Below, piece by piece: positions 1 through 7,605 of a DNA stretch of 35,279 bases (position 1 is its first letter; the number at the start of each line of letters is the position of its first letter). Under the pieces are notes generated by a model. That model had not been told where the DNA came from. It ran no database searches and saw only the letters and a program-made list of their open reading frames with translations. The DNA is taken from contig JANTHP010000008.1 of the NCBI GenBank assembly GCA_024762395.1, positions 1-35,279 of the forward strand, written 5' to 3'. The DNA is from Anaerolineae bacterium (GTDB lineage: Bacteria > Chloroflexota > Anaerolineae > Promineifilales > Promineifilaceae). A program made the translations under genes and the position numbers.

Positions 1-617
1 TATACCGTGTAATTATCGTCCAGATTGTTGATTTCTCGTAGTTCTTCCACGGTTATGTTCAAACGATGGCTGATGCTGTAGGCTGTATCATTTTCGCCAA
101 CGGCATACGGCCGTCGCCCAGGACAGTAATCGGGATTGCCGATTGGCAATTTAATCGTTTGTCCGGCAATCAGGTCCGCCTGGTCAATGCCTTCTTGCGC
201 CATCAGCGCGATGGAAGTGTCCAGCCGCAGGGCAATGTCGTAGAGGTATTCATTGGGCTGCACCACATAATCAATGAAAATGACAGGATCGGGACGGGGA
301 ACGGCCGTTGGTTCCGGCGTTGGCACAGTCTCGGTTGGCGCTGGCTGCTGGTCTTGGGCGGACGGGGCGGCCGACGGCTCGGTTGTTTGGTCGCCCGGCT
401 GCAGGTCAGCTTGGACTGGCGGCGGATTAACAAGACGGACTCTTTTGGCCGGATCCATATTTATAACCACAACAACATCTTCAACCGTTGTTTGGTAACT
501 GTTGTCGGGCAATTCGGGCCGGCGTTGTAAATAAGACAGCGCCAAAATGCTGCCAATCGCCAGGATAATTGCCATAACGATAAGTGTAACTATGATGGAT
601 GGTTTTGCTTTTTGCAT
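1..617 (-). CDS. LysM-repeat membrane-anchored protein (3' end cut by window edge)
   Basis: The minus strand is open from ATG 617-615 to the window edge, giving about 205 residues without a stop. The start is preceded by a GAGGGT-like ribosome site. Residues 5-25 form a hydrophobic helix (signal anchor or signal peptide). A Pro/Gln/Thr-rich linker follows, then two LysM-like units: one beginning VVQPNEYLYDIALRLDTS and one beginning YAVGENDTAYSISHRL, which continues NITVEELREINNL. LysM domains bind peptidoglycan or other GlcNAc polymers, so the product probably sits in the envelope facing outward. The C-terminal part is not in the window, so an attached enzyme domain cannot be excluded. A MITE lies only 27 bp upstream of the start codon and may have displaced or supplied promoter elements. 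Confidence 0.85.
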   Translation of the reverse strand, partial: MQKAKPSIIVTLIVMAIILAIGSILALSYLQRRPELPDNSYQTTVEDVVVVINMDPAKRVRLVNPPPVQADLQPGDQTTEPSAAPSAQDQQPAPTETVPTPEPTAVPRPDPVIFIDYVVQPNEYLYDIALRLDTSIALMAQEGIDQADLIAGQTIKLPIGNPDYCPGRRPYAVGENDTAYSISHRLNITVEELREINNLDDNYTV

Positions 618-644
618 GGTTCTACCCTCTTTTTTATCGGTCAG

Positions 645-737
645 GTAACTACTCAGCCCCAGAGGCGACAGTCACTTAAAACGCCATAGGTTGTGACCGG
701 CGTCTTTGGGAAAAGCGACTGTCACCTGAGTAGTTAC
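645..737. mobile_element. MITE copy 1 (IS66-like ends), 93 bp with 8-bp target duplication
   Basis: The element begins GTAACTACTCAG and ends with the exact reverse complement CTGAGTAGTTAC. Further in, the arms stay complementary (GACAGTCACTT against AAGCGACTGTC), so it can fold into a long hairpin. It is flanked by the direct repeat TCGGTCAG at 637-644 and 738-745. It has no coding capacity. A second 95-bp copy lies at 15493-15587. Terminal GTAA and 8-bp duplications are features of the IS66 family, so this is probably a non-autonomous IS66 derivative moved by a transposase elsewhere in the genome. It sits between the divergent LysM and dgt genes, close to the LysM start. Confidence 0.85.
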
Positions 738-918
738 TCGGTCAGGTAAAAGCAATGGCGATAGCAGGTGAATTATGTTTATGTTACACTTGTCATAATC
801 AGATTGCAAGTTTGCAAGTGGCGGGGGCGTTCGTCTTCGCTTACTCGTAGGCCTGCAAATGCTTAAAGGAGACTTCACCGGCTGCACCGACCACTATGAA
901 TGAAAATGGCGTGCCGTC

Positions 919-946
919 GTAAGTCAAGTTTGCAAACTTGACCTAC
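919..946. promoter_or_regulatory. Perfect 20-bp palindrome upstream of dgt (operator or dispersed repeat)
   Basis: Positions 923-942 read GTCAAGTTTG followed by its exact reverse complement. The symmetry extends to 28 bp (919-946) with one mismatched pair. It ends 20 bp before the dgt start and 6 bp before the AAAGGAG ribosome site, where a bound repressor or an RNA hairpin would affect dgt expression. A partial relative (TTGCAAGTTTGCAAG) lies at 804-818. Whether it is an operator for dgt or one of many genomic copies cannot be told from one window. I see no convincing -35/-10 pair in 738-918. Confidence 0.55.
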
Positions 947-966
947 ATTTTTAAAGGAGTACACCA

Positions 967-2121
967 ATGTTATACAAACGTGAAAAGCTGGAAGAGGTGG
1001 AAACGGCCGTTCTCGCTCCCTATGCTCTCAAAAGCGCCCAGTCACAAGGCCGAATACACCCGGAAGCCGAATCCGCCACCCGCACAGCCTTCGAACGCGA
1101 TCGGGATCGCGTCATCCACACCACCGCCTTTCGCCGCCTGGAATATAAAACCCAGGTCTTCGTCTTTTACGAAGGCGACCATTACCGCACGCGGCTGACT
1201 CACACCCTGGAAGTAGCCCAACTCGGCCGTTCACTGGCGCGCGGATTGGGCGTCAACCAGGATTTAACCGAAGCCATTTGCCTGGCGCACGATCTGGGGC
1301 ACTCACCCTTTGGCCACGCTGGTGAACACGCCCTAAACCAACTCATGCAAGAGCATGGCGGTTTTAACCATAACACCCAAAGCTTCCGCGTCGTTACCGA
1401 ATTAGAAGAACGTTACCCCGGATTCAAAGGACTAAACCTGACCTACGAAACCCGCGAAGGAATGCTCAAACATGAAACAGATTACGATAAAAGCGACGCC
1501 GTGGGGTATGCGCCGGACAAACGCGCCTCATTAGAAGCCCAAATTGCCAATCTAGCCGATGAATCAGCCTACAACGCACACGATTTGGATGATGGTTTGC
1601 GCGCCGGTTTGTTCACCACATATGATTTGGATGAATTAACCATATGGCAGGAATTGAAAGAGATGGTGGGCTGGGGAAACGGCCGTGCCTTCACCCCCGT
1701 CATTCGCCACCAAATCATCCGCGAACTCATCGGTCTCTCCATGAGCGACATCCTGGAGAACACCGCCGCCAACCTCGCCGCCTACCAGATCGACTCGCCG
1801 GAAAAAGTTCAGACACACCCCGACAACTTAGTCGGATATTCCACCGAATTCGCCATCAAAGTGCAGCAGCTAAAACAATTCCTCTTCCAGCGCATGTACC
1901 GCCATTACCGCCTCACGCGAATGCAAGTCAAAGCCGAGCGCTTCATTTCCGAGATTTTCCACGCCTACATGAAAGAGCCGCACATGCTGCCCGCCGCGGC
2001 TCAAAAACAACTCGACACCTTACCTCGCACCCGCGTCATCACCGATTACATCGCCGGCATGACCGACCGCTACGCCCTCGACGAATGGCGCAAACTCTTC
2101 GATCCCTACCAACCGGCATAA
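967..2121 (+). CDS. dgt: dGTP triphosphohydrolase (dGTPase-like HD hydrolase)
   Basis: The 384-residue product is an HD-superfamily phosphohydrolase of the deoxyguanosinetriphosphate triphosphohydrolase type, which splits dNTPs to nucleoside and tripolyphosphate in the cytoplasm. The N-terminal RDRDRVIHTTAFRRLEYKTQV block (about 44-64) is the family signature. H79 (RLTHTLEVAQ) and H108-D109 (AHDLGHSPFGH) are metal ligands. ADESAYNAHDLDDGL near 195-210 supplies the second-half HD-domain Asp. The start is set by AAAGGAG at 953-959, seven bases before the ATG. Length fits the shorter bacterial class-2 proteins, not the 505-residue E. coli enzyme. Substrate preference among dNTPs cannot be read from sequence. 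It is monocistronic and ends at a strong hairpin shared with the convergent neighbour. Confidence 0.93.
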   Translation: MLYKREKLEEVETAVLAPYALKSAQSQGRIHPEAESATRTAFERDRDRVIHTTAFRRLEYKTQVFVFYEGDHYRTRLTHTLEVAQLGRSLARGLGVNQDLTEAICLAHDLGHSPFGHAGEHALNQLMQEHGGFNHNTQSFRVVTELEERYPGFKGLNLTYETREGMLKHETDYDKSDAVGYAPDKRASLEAQIANLADESAYNAHDLDDGLRAGLFTTYDLDELTIWQELKEMVGWGNGRAFTPVIRHQIIRELIGLSMSDILENTAANLAAYQIDSPEKVQTHPDNLVGYSTEFAIKVQQLKQFLFQRMYRHYRLTRMQVKAERFISEIFHAYMKEPHMLPAAAQKQLDTLPRTRVITDYIAGMTDRYALDEWRKLFDPYQPA

Positions 2122-2155
2122 AAGCAACGCATCATTTCAACCATCAACCACAAAA

Positions 2156-2190
2156 AAAGAGCTAGAGGAATTTCCTCTAGCTCTTTCTCT
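2156..2190. terminator. Bidirectional intrinsic terminator between convergent genes
   Basis: A near-perfect hairpin has stem AAAGAGCTAGAGG against CCTCTAGCTCTTT and a five-base loop AATTT. An A-run precedes it (2152-2158) and a T-rich stretch follows, so it can terminate transcripts in both directions. It lies between the stop of dgt (plus) and the stop of the minus-strand gene at 2207. Confidence 0.85.
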
Positions 2191-2206
2191 TTCTCCAGCC
2201 TTTTCG

Positions 2207-3256
2207 CTAGTAATTCATAATCTCATCAACCCGCCCCTCAATATCCGGGGCTTCAAAATCTCCTTCCTTTGCCCAGGCCGATAACTCAAGCGTTACCTGT
2301 TCAAAGAAGCTCTGAGGCGGCAGCGAGCCTGTGCCATACTGCAAATTCTTAATTTCTACATTGATGATTAGTGTAGCAGTTTCCAACACAATCGTCTCAT
2401 CCTCGCGGGCCAAAACCGGTTCGCCCTTTGGCGCCAGTTTAGCTTTCAACGCCTCATCGAAGAAAGCGTGATCGCTCATGACCACTTTTGTTACCGTGCG
2501 GATGTCATTTTTGTCAAAGAGCCAAACTTCCAGCGCCGTCACATTCTTAGGCGACTCTGCGCCAATGGATTCAGAAATACCCACGCCACACTCGCCTAAA
2601 AAGTCGCCATTAGCGTTCTCGATGCTAAAGGAATCATCGTAAGAATCGTGACCAAACGAATACGTTGATTGGAAGCGGGCTAAAGGCGTTGTGACAATAT
2701 CATCCCCGCCAGCAACCGGCGCTGCATCGGGAATATCGCCATAAGATTTGGATGCGCCATCTCCAGCCATAAGCGCATTGCGGCGATTCATAACAATCCA
2801 AATGGCCGCCCCCAGAATAACCAACAGCAATAAAAGCAGCCAGATGGGATTTAGAGAGCTGCCACCCTCTGCGCCTTCGGGGGCTTGGGGTGATGTGGCG
2901 TCCGGTGCGGCGGCGTCTATACCGGCGCAGCCTTGCCCGTTAACGATAGCGGCAACAGCTTCTAAACGCGCTGCATCTGCCGGGTCGGCTGTTGTTGCTG
3001 CCAGTTGGCAAGCGGCTGCATCGCCGCCCCAGCCGCCAAGCGCGTCGCGCACTTTTTGTTGGTCGCCTTGATGGGAATACAGCTCCGCTACGGTGCGAAT
3101 GTAGCGCGCTTGATCAGCTTTTGCTAACTGCGCCGGGCCGGCATCTGTCCACTGAACGGGCCAAATTCCCCAACCCAACACAACCAATCCGATAACCAAG
3201 CCTAAAATGAAAGATACTAAAACTGCAATATCAGGTCGTTTCCGAATCATATCCAT
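2207..3256 (-). CDS. Unknown membrane protein with two transmembrane helices
   Basis: I do not recognise this 349-residue protein. It starts with a hydrophobic helix (about 9-31), then has a region of about 105 residues with two cysteines (CQLAATT and GQGCAG) that could form a disulfide, a short Pro/Ser/Ala linker, a second helix (about 138-159, LNPIWLLLLLLVILGAAIWIV), and a C-terminal domain of about 190 residues. The C-terminal domain is predicted to be soluble and beta-rich (FQSTYSFGHDSYDDSFSIE, GDFLGECGVGISES, ALEVWLFDKNDIRTVTKVV). The helix arrangement puts both ends in the cytoplasm and the Cys region outside. The start at 3256 follows AAGGTAGG; Met3 (3250) is an alternative. It is probably a lineage-specific envelope protein; no enzymatic motif is visible. 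Confidence 0.75.
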   Translation of the reverse strand: MDMIRKRPDIAVLVSFILGLVIGLVVLGWGIWPVQWTDAGPAQLAKADQARYIRTVAELYSHQGDQQKVRDALGGWGGDAAACQLAATTADPADAARLEAVAAIVNGQGCAGIDAAAPDATSPQAPEGAEGGSSLNPIWLLLLLLVILGAAIWIVMNRRNALMAGDGASKSYGDIPDAAPVAGGDDIVTTPLARFQSTYSFGHDSYDDSFSIENANGDFLGECGVGISESIGAESPKNVTALEVWLFDKNDIRTVTKVVMSDHAFFDEALKAKLAPKGEPVLAREDETIVLETATLIINVEIKNLQYGTGSLPPQSFFEQVTLELSAWAKEGDFEAPDIEGRVDEIMNY

Positions 3257-3380
3257 TTGTCACCTACCTTCATTTTCCCCTGCGGGACGAAACATTAGTG
3301 ACATCCCCTCTGCACCGATTATCTTACCATAACTCGATAGCCCTCACAAATTATGTTGAATGCTTGCCATCTCTCTTTTG

Positions 3381-3389
3381 TGGTATACT
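3381..3389 (+). promoter_or_regulatory. Extended -10 promoter for the argF-der run, with untranslated leader
   Basis: TGGTATACT is a TGN-extended -10 box; TTGCCA at 3364-3369 is an off-spacing -35 candidate. Transcription would start near 3396, leaving about 127 nt of leader before argF. The leader can form a short stem (TTGCCG 3438-3443 against CGGCAG 3466-3471), but I recognise no known riboswitch or leader-peptide attenuator. The rest of 3257-3522 shows no gene. Confidence 0.45.
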
Positions 3390-3522
3390 TTTTGACGATT
3401 AACAATAATTGTAACTACTAAGCAACCGTCCGTTATGTTGCCGACCAAGATCGGGAAGTTGAAAACGGCAGCTCCCTTAGTAGGTATCAATAATCCCTCA
3501 ATTTTTGCCTGGAGATAGAAAG

Positions 3523-4440
3523 GTGAACCATTTTTTAAGTATTGCTGATTTAACCCCCGATGAATTACATAGCTTATTGGATTTAGCGACTCGTCTCAAA
3601 TCTGAATGGCGGGACGGCGGTAATAAACCGGTACTCAAAGGTAAGAGCCTTGCCCTTGTGTTCCAAAAGCCGTCATTGCGAACGCGCGTTTCTTTTGAGA
3701 TGGGCATGGTGCATTTGGGTGGATACGCTTTTTATTTGTCGCCAAATGAGATCAAAATGGGCGGACGCGAAAGTGTGGCTGATGTAGCCCGTGTTTTGTC
3801 CGGCTATGTGGATGCGGTGATGGCCCGTGTTTTTGAGCATGAACACATCCTTGATCTGGCGAAATATGGGTCTGTTCCCATTATCAATGGCTTGTCTGAT
3901 TATAACCACCCTGCACAGGCATTGGCCGATTTCTTTACCGTTTTGGAACATAAAGGCAAAACGGAAGGCTTAAAAATGGCGTATGTAGGCGATGCGAATA
4001 ATGTTGCGCGTTCTCTGCTGTTTGCGGCGATGAAATTGGGGACGCATTTCGCTATTGCTACGCCACCTGGATACTCATTGACGGAGGAGGATTTGGCGTT
4101 AGGTCGGCAGTTTAGCACGGCCGGCGCGCAGGTTGAGGTGTATGAAGACCCGGTGCAGGCTGTATCTGGCGCCGATGTGATTTATACGGATGTTTGGACG
4201 AGTATGGGGCAGGAAGCGGAAAAGGCTGAACGCCTTAAAATTTTCCCGCCTTACCAGATCAATCAGTCGCTGGTCAATCGGGCTAAGCCGGATTGTATTG
4301 TGATGCATTGTTTACCTGCGCATCGTGGCGAGGAAATTACTGATGAGGTGGCGGATGGGCCAAACTCGGTTTTGTTCCCGCAGGCTGAGAACCGGATGCA
4401 TGCGCAGAAGGCGATTTTGTTTGAGTTGTTGGCAAAATAA
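3523..4440 (+). CDS. argF: Ornithine carbamoyltransferase
   Basis: This catalyses carbamoyl phosphate + L-ornithine to L-citrulline, the sixth step of arginine synthesis, in the cytoplasm. The carbamoyl-phosphate loop appears as PSLRTR (50-55; the PSLRTR variant of STRTR), HPAQ is at 129-132, the ornithine-side SMGQE loop at 227-231 and the signature HCLP at 262-265. The GTG start at 3523 is chosen because GGAG lies eight bases upstream and the product then has the usual 305 residues. A further-upstream TTG at 3505 would overlap that ribosome site. It leads a plus-strand run with a TPR protein, cdaA, cdaR and der; the 87-bp gap to the TPR gene holds a hairpin without a T-tract, so read-through is plausible. 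No other arg gene is nearby. Confidence 0.95.
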   Translation: MNHFLSIADLTPDELHSLLDLATRLKSEWRDGGNKPVLKGKSLALVFQKPSLRTRVSFEMGMVHLGGYAFYLSPNEIKMGGRESVADVARVLSGYVDAVMARVFEHEHILDLAKYGSVPIINGLSDYNHPAQALADFFTVLEHKGKTEGLKMAYVGDANNVARSLLFAAMKLGTHFAIATPPGYSLTEEDLALGRQFSTAGAQVEVYEDPVQAVSGADVIYTDVWTSMGQEAEKAERLKIFPPYQINQSLVNRAKPDCIVMHCLPAHRGEEITDEVADGPNSVLFPQAENRMHAQKAILFELLAK

Positions 4441-4462
4441 AGGGGATGGGTACTGGTTGTTT

Positions 4463-4484
4463 GTGGCTGGCGGTTGCCAGCCAC
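4463..4484 (+). other. Perfect 9-bp hairpin in the argF-TPR spacer
   Basis: GTGGCTGGC and GCCAGCCAC enclose a GGTT loop. No T-run follows, so it is unlikely to be an intrinsic terminator. It could act as an mRNA processing or 3'-end stabilising element between argF and the TPR gene, or be a small REP-like repeat. A related GGCCGGCAGCCA follows directly. Confidence 0.45.
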
Positions 4485-4527
4485 TGGTGGCCGGCAGCCA
4501 GAAACTAATGTTTTAGGAGATTCTGCT

Positions 4528-6795
4528 GTGGCTAAGAAACAAGCCCTGTTTGAGCAAGCGTTGAATAAGGGTCATTCTTTTTTGTGGGATCAACGATGGT
4601 CGGATGCTGTGGCGGCGTTTGAAACGGCCGTTACCCTCTCCCCTACTGAACCAGCTCCCTATGCCGGATTAGGCGATGCGTATATGGGGGCGGAGAAGCT
4701 TGGCCAAGCATTGGAAAATTATAAATTGGCTGCCAAGTATTCGCGCGGCAGCATCATTTACTTGCGCAAAGTTGCCGAGATGCAGGAACAGTTGGGGCGA
4801 ACCGGCGAAGCGGGGAAAACGTATATGGCCCTGGGTGAAATGGCGCTTAGCCGGCGCAAGCTCAACGAAGCGATGGAGAATTGGCATCGCGCGATTCAAC
4901 TGGAGCCAAACTTACTGCGGGCGCATCAACGGTTGGCGTCAATTTACCAACGGCAAGGCGCAGTCAGAAATGCCATTAAGGAATACCTGACCATTGCGCA
5001 CATTCTACAAACCCAGGGCGACCATGAACAAGCGTTAGCAACATGCCAGCTTGCGCTTCAGTTAGATTCCCGCAACCCGGATATTTTGACAGCCATTGAG
5101 AAGGTTAAACAGAAGAAGCGCATCTTCAATAAAAACGAGCCAACGACAACTTTGTCAACCGGCGTTACGGGGATGCTGCGGCAGATAGCTATTAAAAACG
5201 ATGAAGGCCTCCTTGATAAGCAAGAGGTGGAAACGGCCGCTCCCGTGCAAGATGCGCGCCGTAAGGCTATGGAACAATTAGCGGTTGGCTTGTTTGAAGA
5301 AGACGAGGAAGATACCGACGTTGGCAAATTGCAGCGAGACCACCTTATTAGCCAGGCCCTGGATTACCAGCGGCGCGATATGGAAAATGAAGCGATTAGC
5401 TGTTATGAAAAGGCTATTGCGGCTGGAGAGGAGAGCTCGGCGGCGCATTTTAATCTGGGGCTGCTTTACCAGGATAAGATGCGCTACGAGGATGCTATTC
5501 GAGAGTTTCAGATATCAGTTGAGGAACAAGCGTATCGGTTAGCCAGTCATTTTGCGCTAGGCGAGTCTTATCGCGGACGGGGAAAGATTGAGCAGGCGAT
5601 TGAGCATTTTATTCATGTCTTGCAAATTGTGGACTTGAAAACTGTGCAGCACAGTCAGGCTGACCGGCTGATTGAACTCTATGAAAATTTGGCCGACGGG
5701 TTGGTAACGAAGGGAGAACATGAGCAGGCAACCGCATTTGCTAATGCGCTGGTGGAATTTTTGAGCCATAAAGGATGGGAGGATAAGGTTAAGCAGGCCC
5801 GCCAACGGTTAGATTCTATTTCTGATGCCGGTATGATGATTCTGGGAGATGTGTTGACGTCCGGGACAGAACAGGTGTTGGAGTCGCTTTATTTGAGCCA
5901 GGAATATGCGCGACGAGGGATGTATAACACGGCCGTTGAGGAGACCTATCGCGCCATTCAACTCTCGCCTGATTATCTGCCCGCCCACATCCAATTGGCC
6001 GAAGTCATGGCTAAACAGGGGCGAACCAGCATTGCGGCCAAAAAATTTGCTACGATAGCCAGCACATTTCAGGTGCGCGGCGATGTAAACAGCGCCATTG
6101 CAGCCTATGAGCGGGTTGTGGCTTTGTCGCCGTTAGAGCTTTCTACACGAGCGCGGTTGATTGATTTGCTGAAGCGGCACGGGCAAATAGACCGTTCTCT
6201 GGAACATTATGTTGCCATGGGCGAAGCCTATTACCAGTTGGCGCAAGTAGATAAAGCGCGTGAAACGTACCAGGAGGCATTGAAGTTGACGCCGCGCGCC
6301 GCTGACGATGGTTGGAAAGTGCGTATTTTGCGCCTCATTGCAGATATTGATATGCAGCGATTTGATTGGAAGCGCGCGCTGACCGGGTATCGAGAACTGC
6401 GCCAACTTGACCCCAAGGATGAACGAACCGCAATGACATTGGTGGATTTATATTATCGAGTCGGCCAAAACAAAGAGGCGGTCAAAACATTGGATAAGTA
6501 TCTGATTCATCTGGTCCGCAGCGGACGGGGCGCAAAAGTTGTCGGCATTTTGGAAGATATGGTTAGCCAACGTCCTACAGATGCCGAGCTGGTTAATCGT
6601 CTGTCTAAGTTGTACATTCAGCAAAAACGTTCTGAGAAGGCCGTTGGTTTATTGGACAAGCTGGGAGAAGCGCAGTTAGAGGCCGGAGAGACGAAAAATG
6701 CTATCAATACGATTGAAAAAATCTTGATGCTGAATCCGCCTAATGCGAATAGTTATCAGCAATTGCTATCCCAGTTGCGTCAACAACTTGGATGA
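4528..6795 (+). CDS. Large TPR-repeat protein
   Basis: The 755-residue product is made almost entirely of helix-turn-helix TPR units. Examples are WSDAVAAFETAVTLSPTEPAPYAGLGDAY near the N terminus, KLNEAMENWHRAIQLEPNLLRAHQRLASIY, NEAISCYEKAIAAGEESSAAHFNLGLLY, MYNTAVEETYRAIQLSPDYLPAHIQLAEVM and NSAIAAYERVVALSPLELSTRARLIDLL. A charged, less regular insert with an acidic EEDEEDTD patch divides the repeats around residues 195-270. There is no signal peptide or membrane helix, so it is a cytoplasmic scaffold. The GTG start is chosen for AGGAGA at 4515-4520. It ends six bases before cdaA, implying co-translation with the c-di-AMP genes. Its partner is unknown; a role in organising the CdaA/CdaR complex or the Der GTPase is only an inference from position. 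Confidence 0.85.
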   Translation: MAKKQALFEQALNKGHSFLWDQRWSDAVAAFETAVTLSPTEPAPYAGLGDAYMGAEKLGQALENYKLAAKYSRGSIIYLRKVAEMQEQLGRTGEAGKTYMALGEMALSRRKLNEAMENWHRAIQLEPNLLRAHQRLASIYQRQGAVRNAIKEYLTIAHILQTQGDHEQALATCQLALQLDSRNPDILTAIEKVKQKKRIFNKNEPTTTLSTGVTGMLRQIAIKNDEGLLDKQEVETAAPVQDARRKAMEQLAVGLFEEDEEDTDVGKLQRDHLISQALDYQRRDMENEAISCYEKAIAAGEESSAAHFNLGLLYQDKMRYEDAIREFQISVEEQAYRLASHFALGESYRGRGKIEQAIEHFIHVLQIVDLKTVQHSQADRLIELYENLADGLVTKGEHEQATAFANALVEFLSHKGWEDKVKQARQRLDSISDAGMMILGDVLTSGTEQVLESLYLSQEYARRGMYNTAVEETYRAIQLSPDYLPAHIQLAEVMAKQGRTSIAAKKFATIASTFQVRGDVNSAIAAYERVVALSPLELSTRARLIDLLKRHGQIDRSLEHYVAMGEAYYQLAQVDKARETYQEALKLTPRAADDGWKVRILRLIADIDMQRFDWKRALTGYRELRQLDPKDERTAMTLVDLYYRVGQNKEAVKTLDKYLIHLVRSGRGAKVVGILEDMVSQRPTDAELVNRLSKLYIQQKRSEKAVGLLDKLGEAQLEAGETKNAINTIEKILMLNPPNANSYQQLLSQLRQQLG

Positions 6796-6801
6796 AGATG
6801 A

Positions 6802-7605
6802 TTGACCGCCGTGGATAAAGCGTTTGAGTATTTAAGCCAACTGAATATGACGGATGTGCTGGATATTTTGTTGGTAACGGCCGTTATCTACAGCGCGCTC
6901 ATCCTTATCCGAGGAACCAGGGCCGTGCAAGTGCTGCGCGGCTTGATTGGGTTGGCATTGATCATCGTCTTGCTTTCCTCAATCATTGAACTTCCCGCCT
7001 TTAATTGGTTGGTAGGCAGAGCGCTGCCCACGTTGTTATTAGCGCTGCCCGTTATTTTTCAGCCTGAGCTGCGCCGCGCTTTGGAACAACTCGGCCGTAC
7101 CGGCAATTACGTGCGCTTTTTCAAACGTAACCAGGAAAATCCGGTTATTACAGCCCTAAAACCGGCCTGCCTCCGCCTATCGCAGCGACGGCATGGCGCG
7201 CTCATTGTTTTTGAACGGGATACCGGATTACAGGAATACATAGACACAGGCGTTCAACTTGAGGCTGTTCCCTCGCCTGAACTGTTCCTGACCATCTTCA
7301 ATAAAACAACAGAACTTCACGATGGCGCTGTCATCGTGCGTGACAAGAGATTGGCTGCTGCCGCTTGTGTAATGCCCCTATCCACCAGCAGTTTAAGCGA
7401 CCGGCAGATGGGACTGCGTCATCGCGCGGCATTGGGTATCAGTGAAGTCAGCGACGCCGTGGCCGTGGTTGTCTCAGAAGAAACGGGACAGGTCTCTATC
7501 GCCCATAACGGCCGTATCATCCGCCGTCAAGACCCCTCCCGCCTCGATACCATCCTCAACGCTTTTCTACAGCCCCAGGCCGACCGTGCAAAGAAGGAAA
7601 CATGA
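6802..7605 (+). CDS. cdaA: Membrane diadenylate cyclase CdaA
   Basis: It condenses two ATP to cyclic di-AMP, the second messenger for potassium/osmotic balance and wall homeostasis. Three N-terminal membrane helices (about 18-36, 45-62, 72-86) precede a DisA_N cyclase domain with the catalytic DGA (174-176, in ELHDGAVIV) and RHR (206-208, in GLRHRAALGISE) motifs. Its 267 residues match CdaA of Firmicutes. The TTG start at 6802 follows the TPR stop by six bases and lacks a strong ribosome site; GTG 6811 is an alternative, so translation is probably coupled. Its stop overlaps the cdaR start (ATGA), the classical cdaA-cdaR pairing. The usual third member glmM is absent; der follows instead. Confidence 0.95.
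   Translation: MTAVDKAFEYLSQLNMTDVLDILLVTAVIYSALILIRGTRAVQVLRGLIGLALIIVLLSSIIELPAFNWLVGRALPTLLLALPVIFQPELRRALEQLGRTGNYVRFFKRNQENPVITALKPACLRLSQRRHGALIVFERDTGLQEYIDTGVQLEAVPSPELFLTIFNKTTELHDGAVIVRDKRLAAAACVMPLSTSSLSDRQMGLRHRAALGISEVSDAVAVVVSEETGQVSIAHNGRIIRRQDPSRLDTILNAFLQPQADRAKKET

Noticed and set aside
1096-1118. HIP1-like GCGATCGC octamer
   Set aside because: Only near matches (GCGATCGGGATCGC) are present here; the enriched octamer in this window is ACGGCCGT.
3396-3522. Riboswitch in the argF leader
   Set aside because: Short stems can be drawn, but no known aptamer pattern or terminator/antiterminator switch is recognisable.
4463-4484. Intrinsic terminator after argF
   Set aside because: A good stem but no T-tract on the transcript, so kept only as a hairpin.
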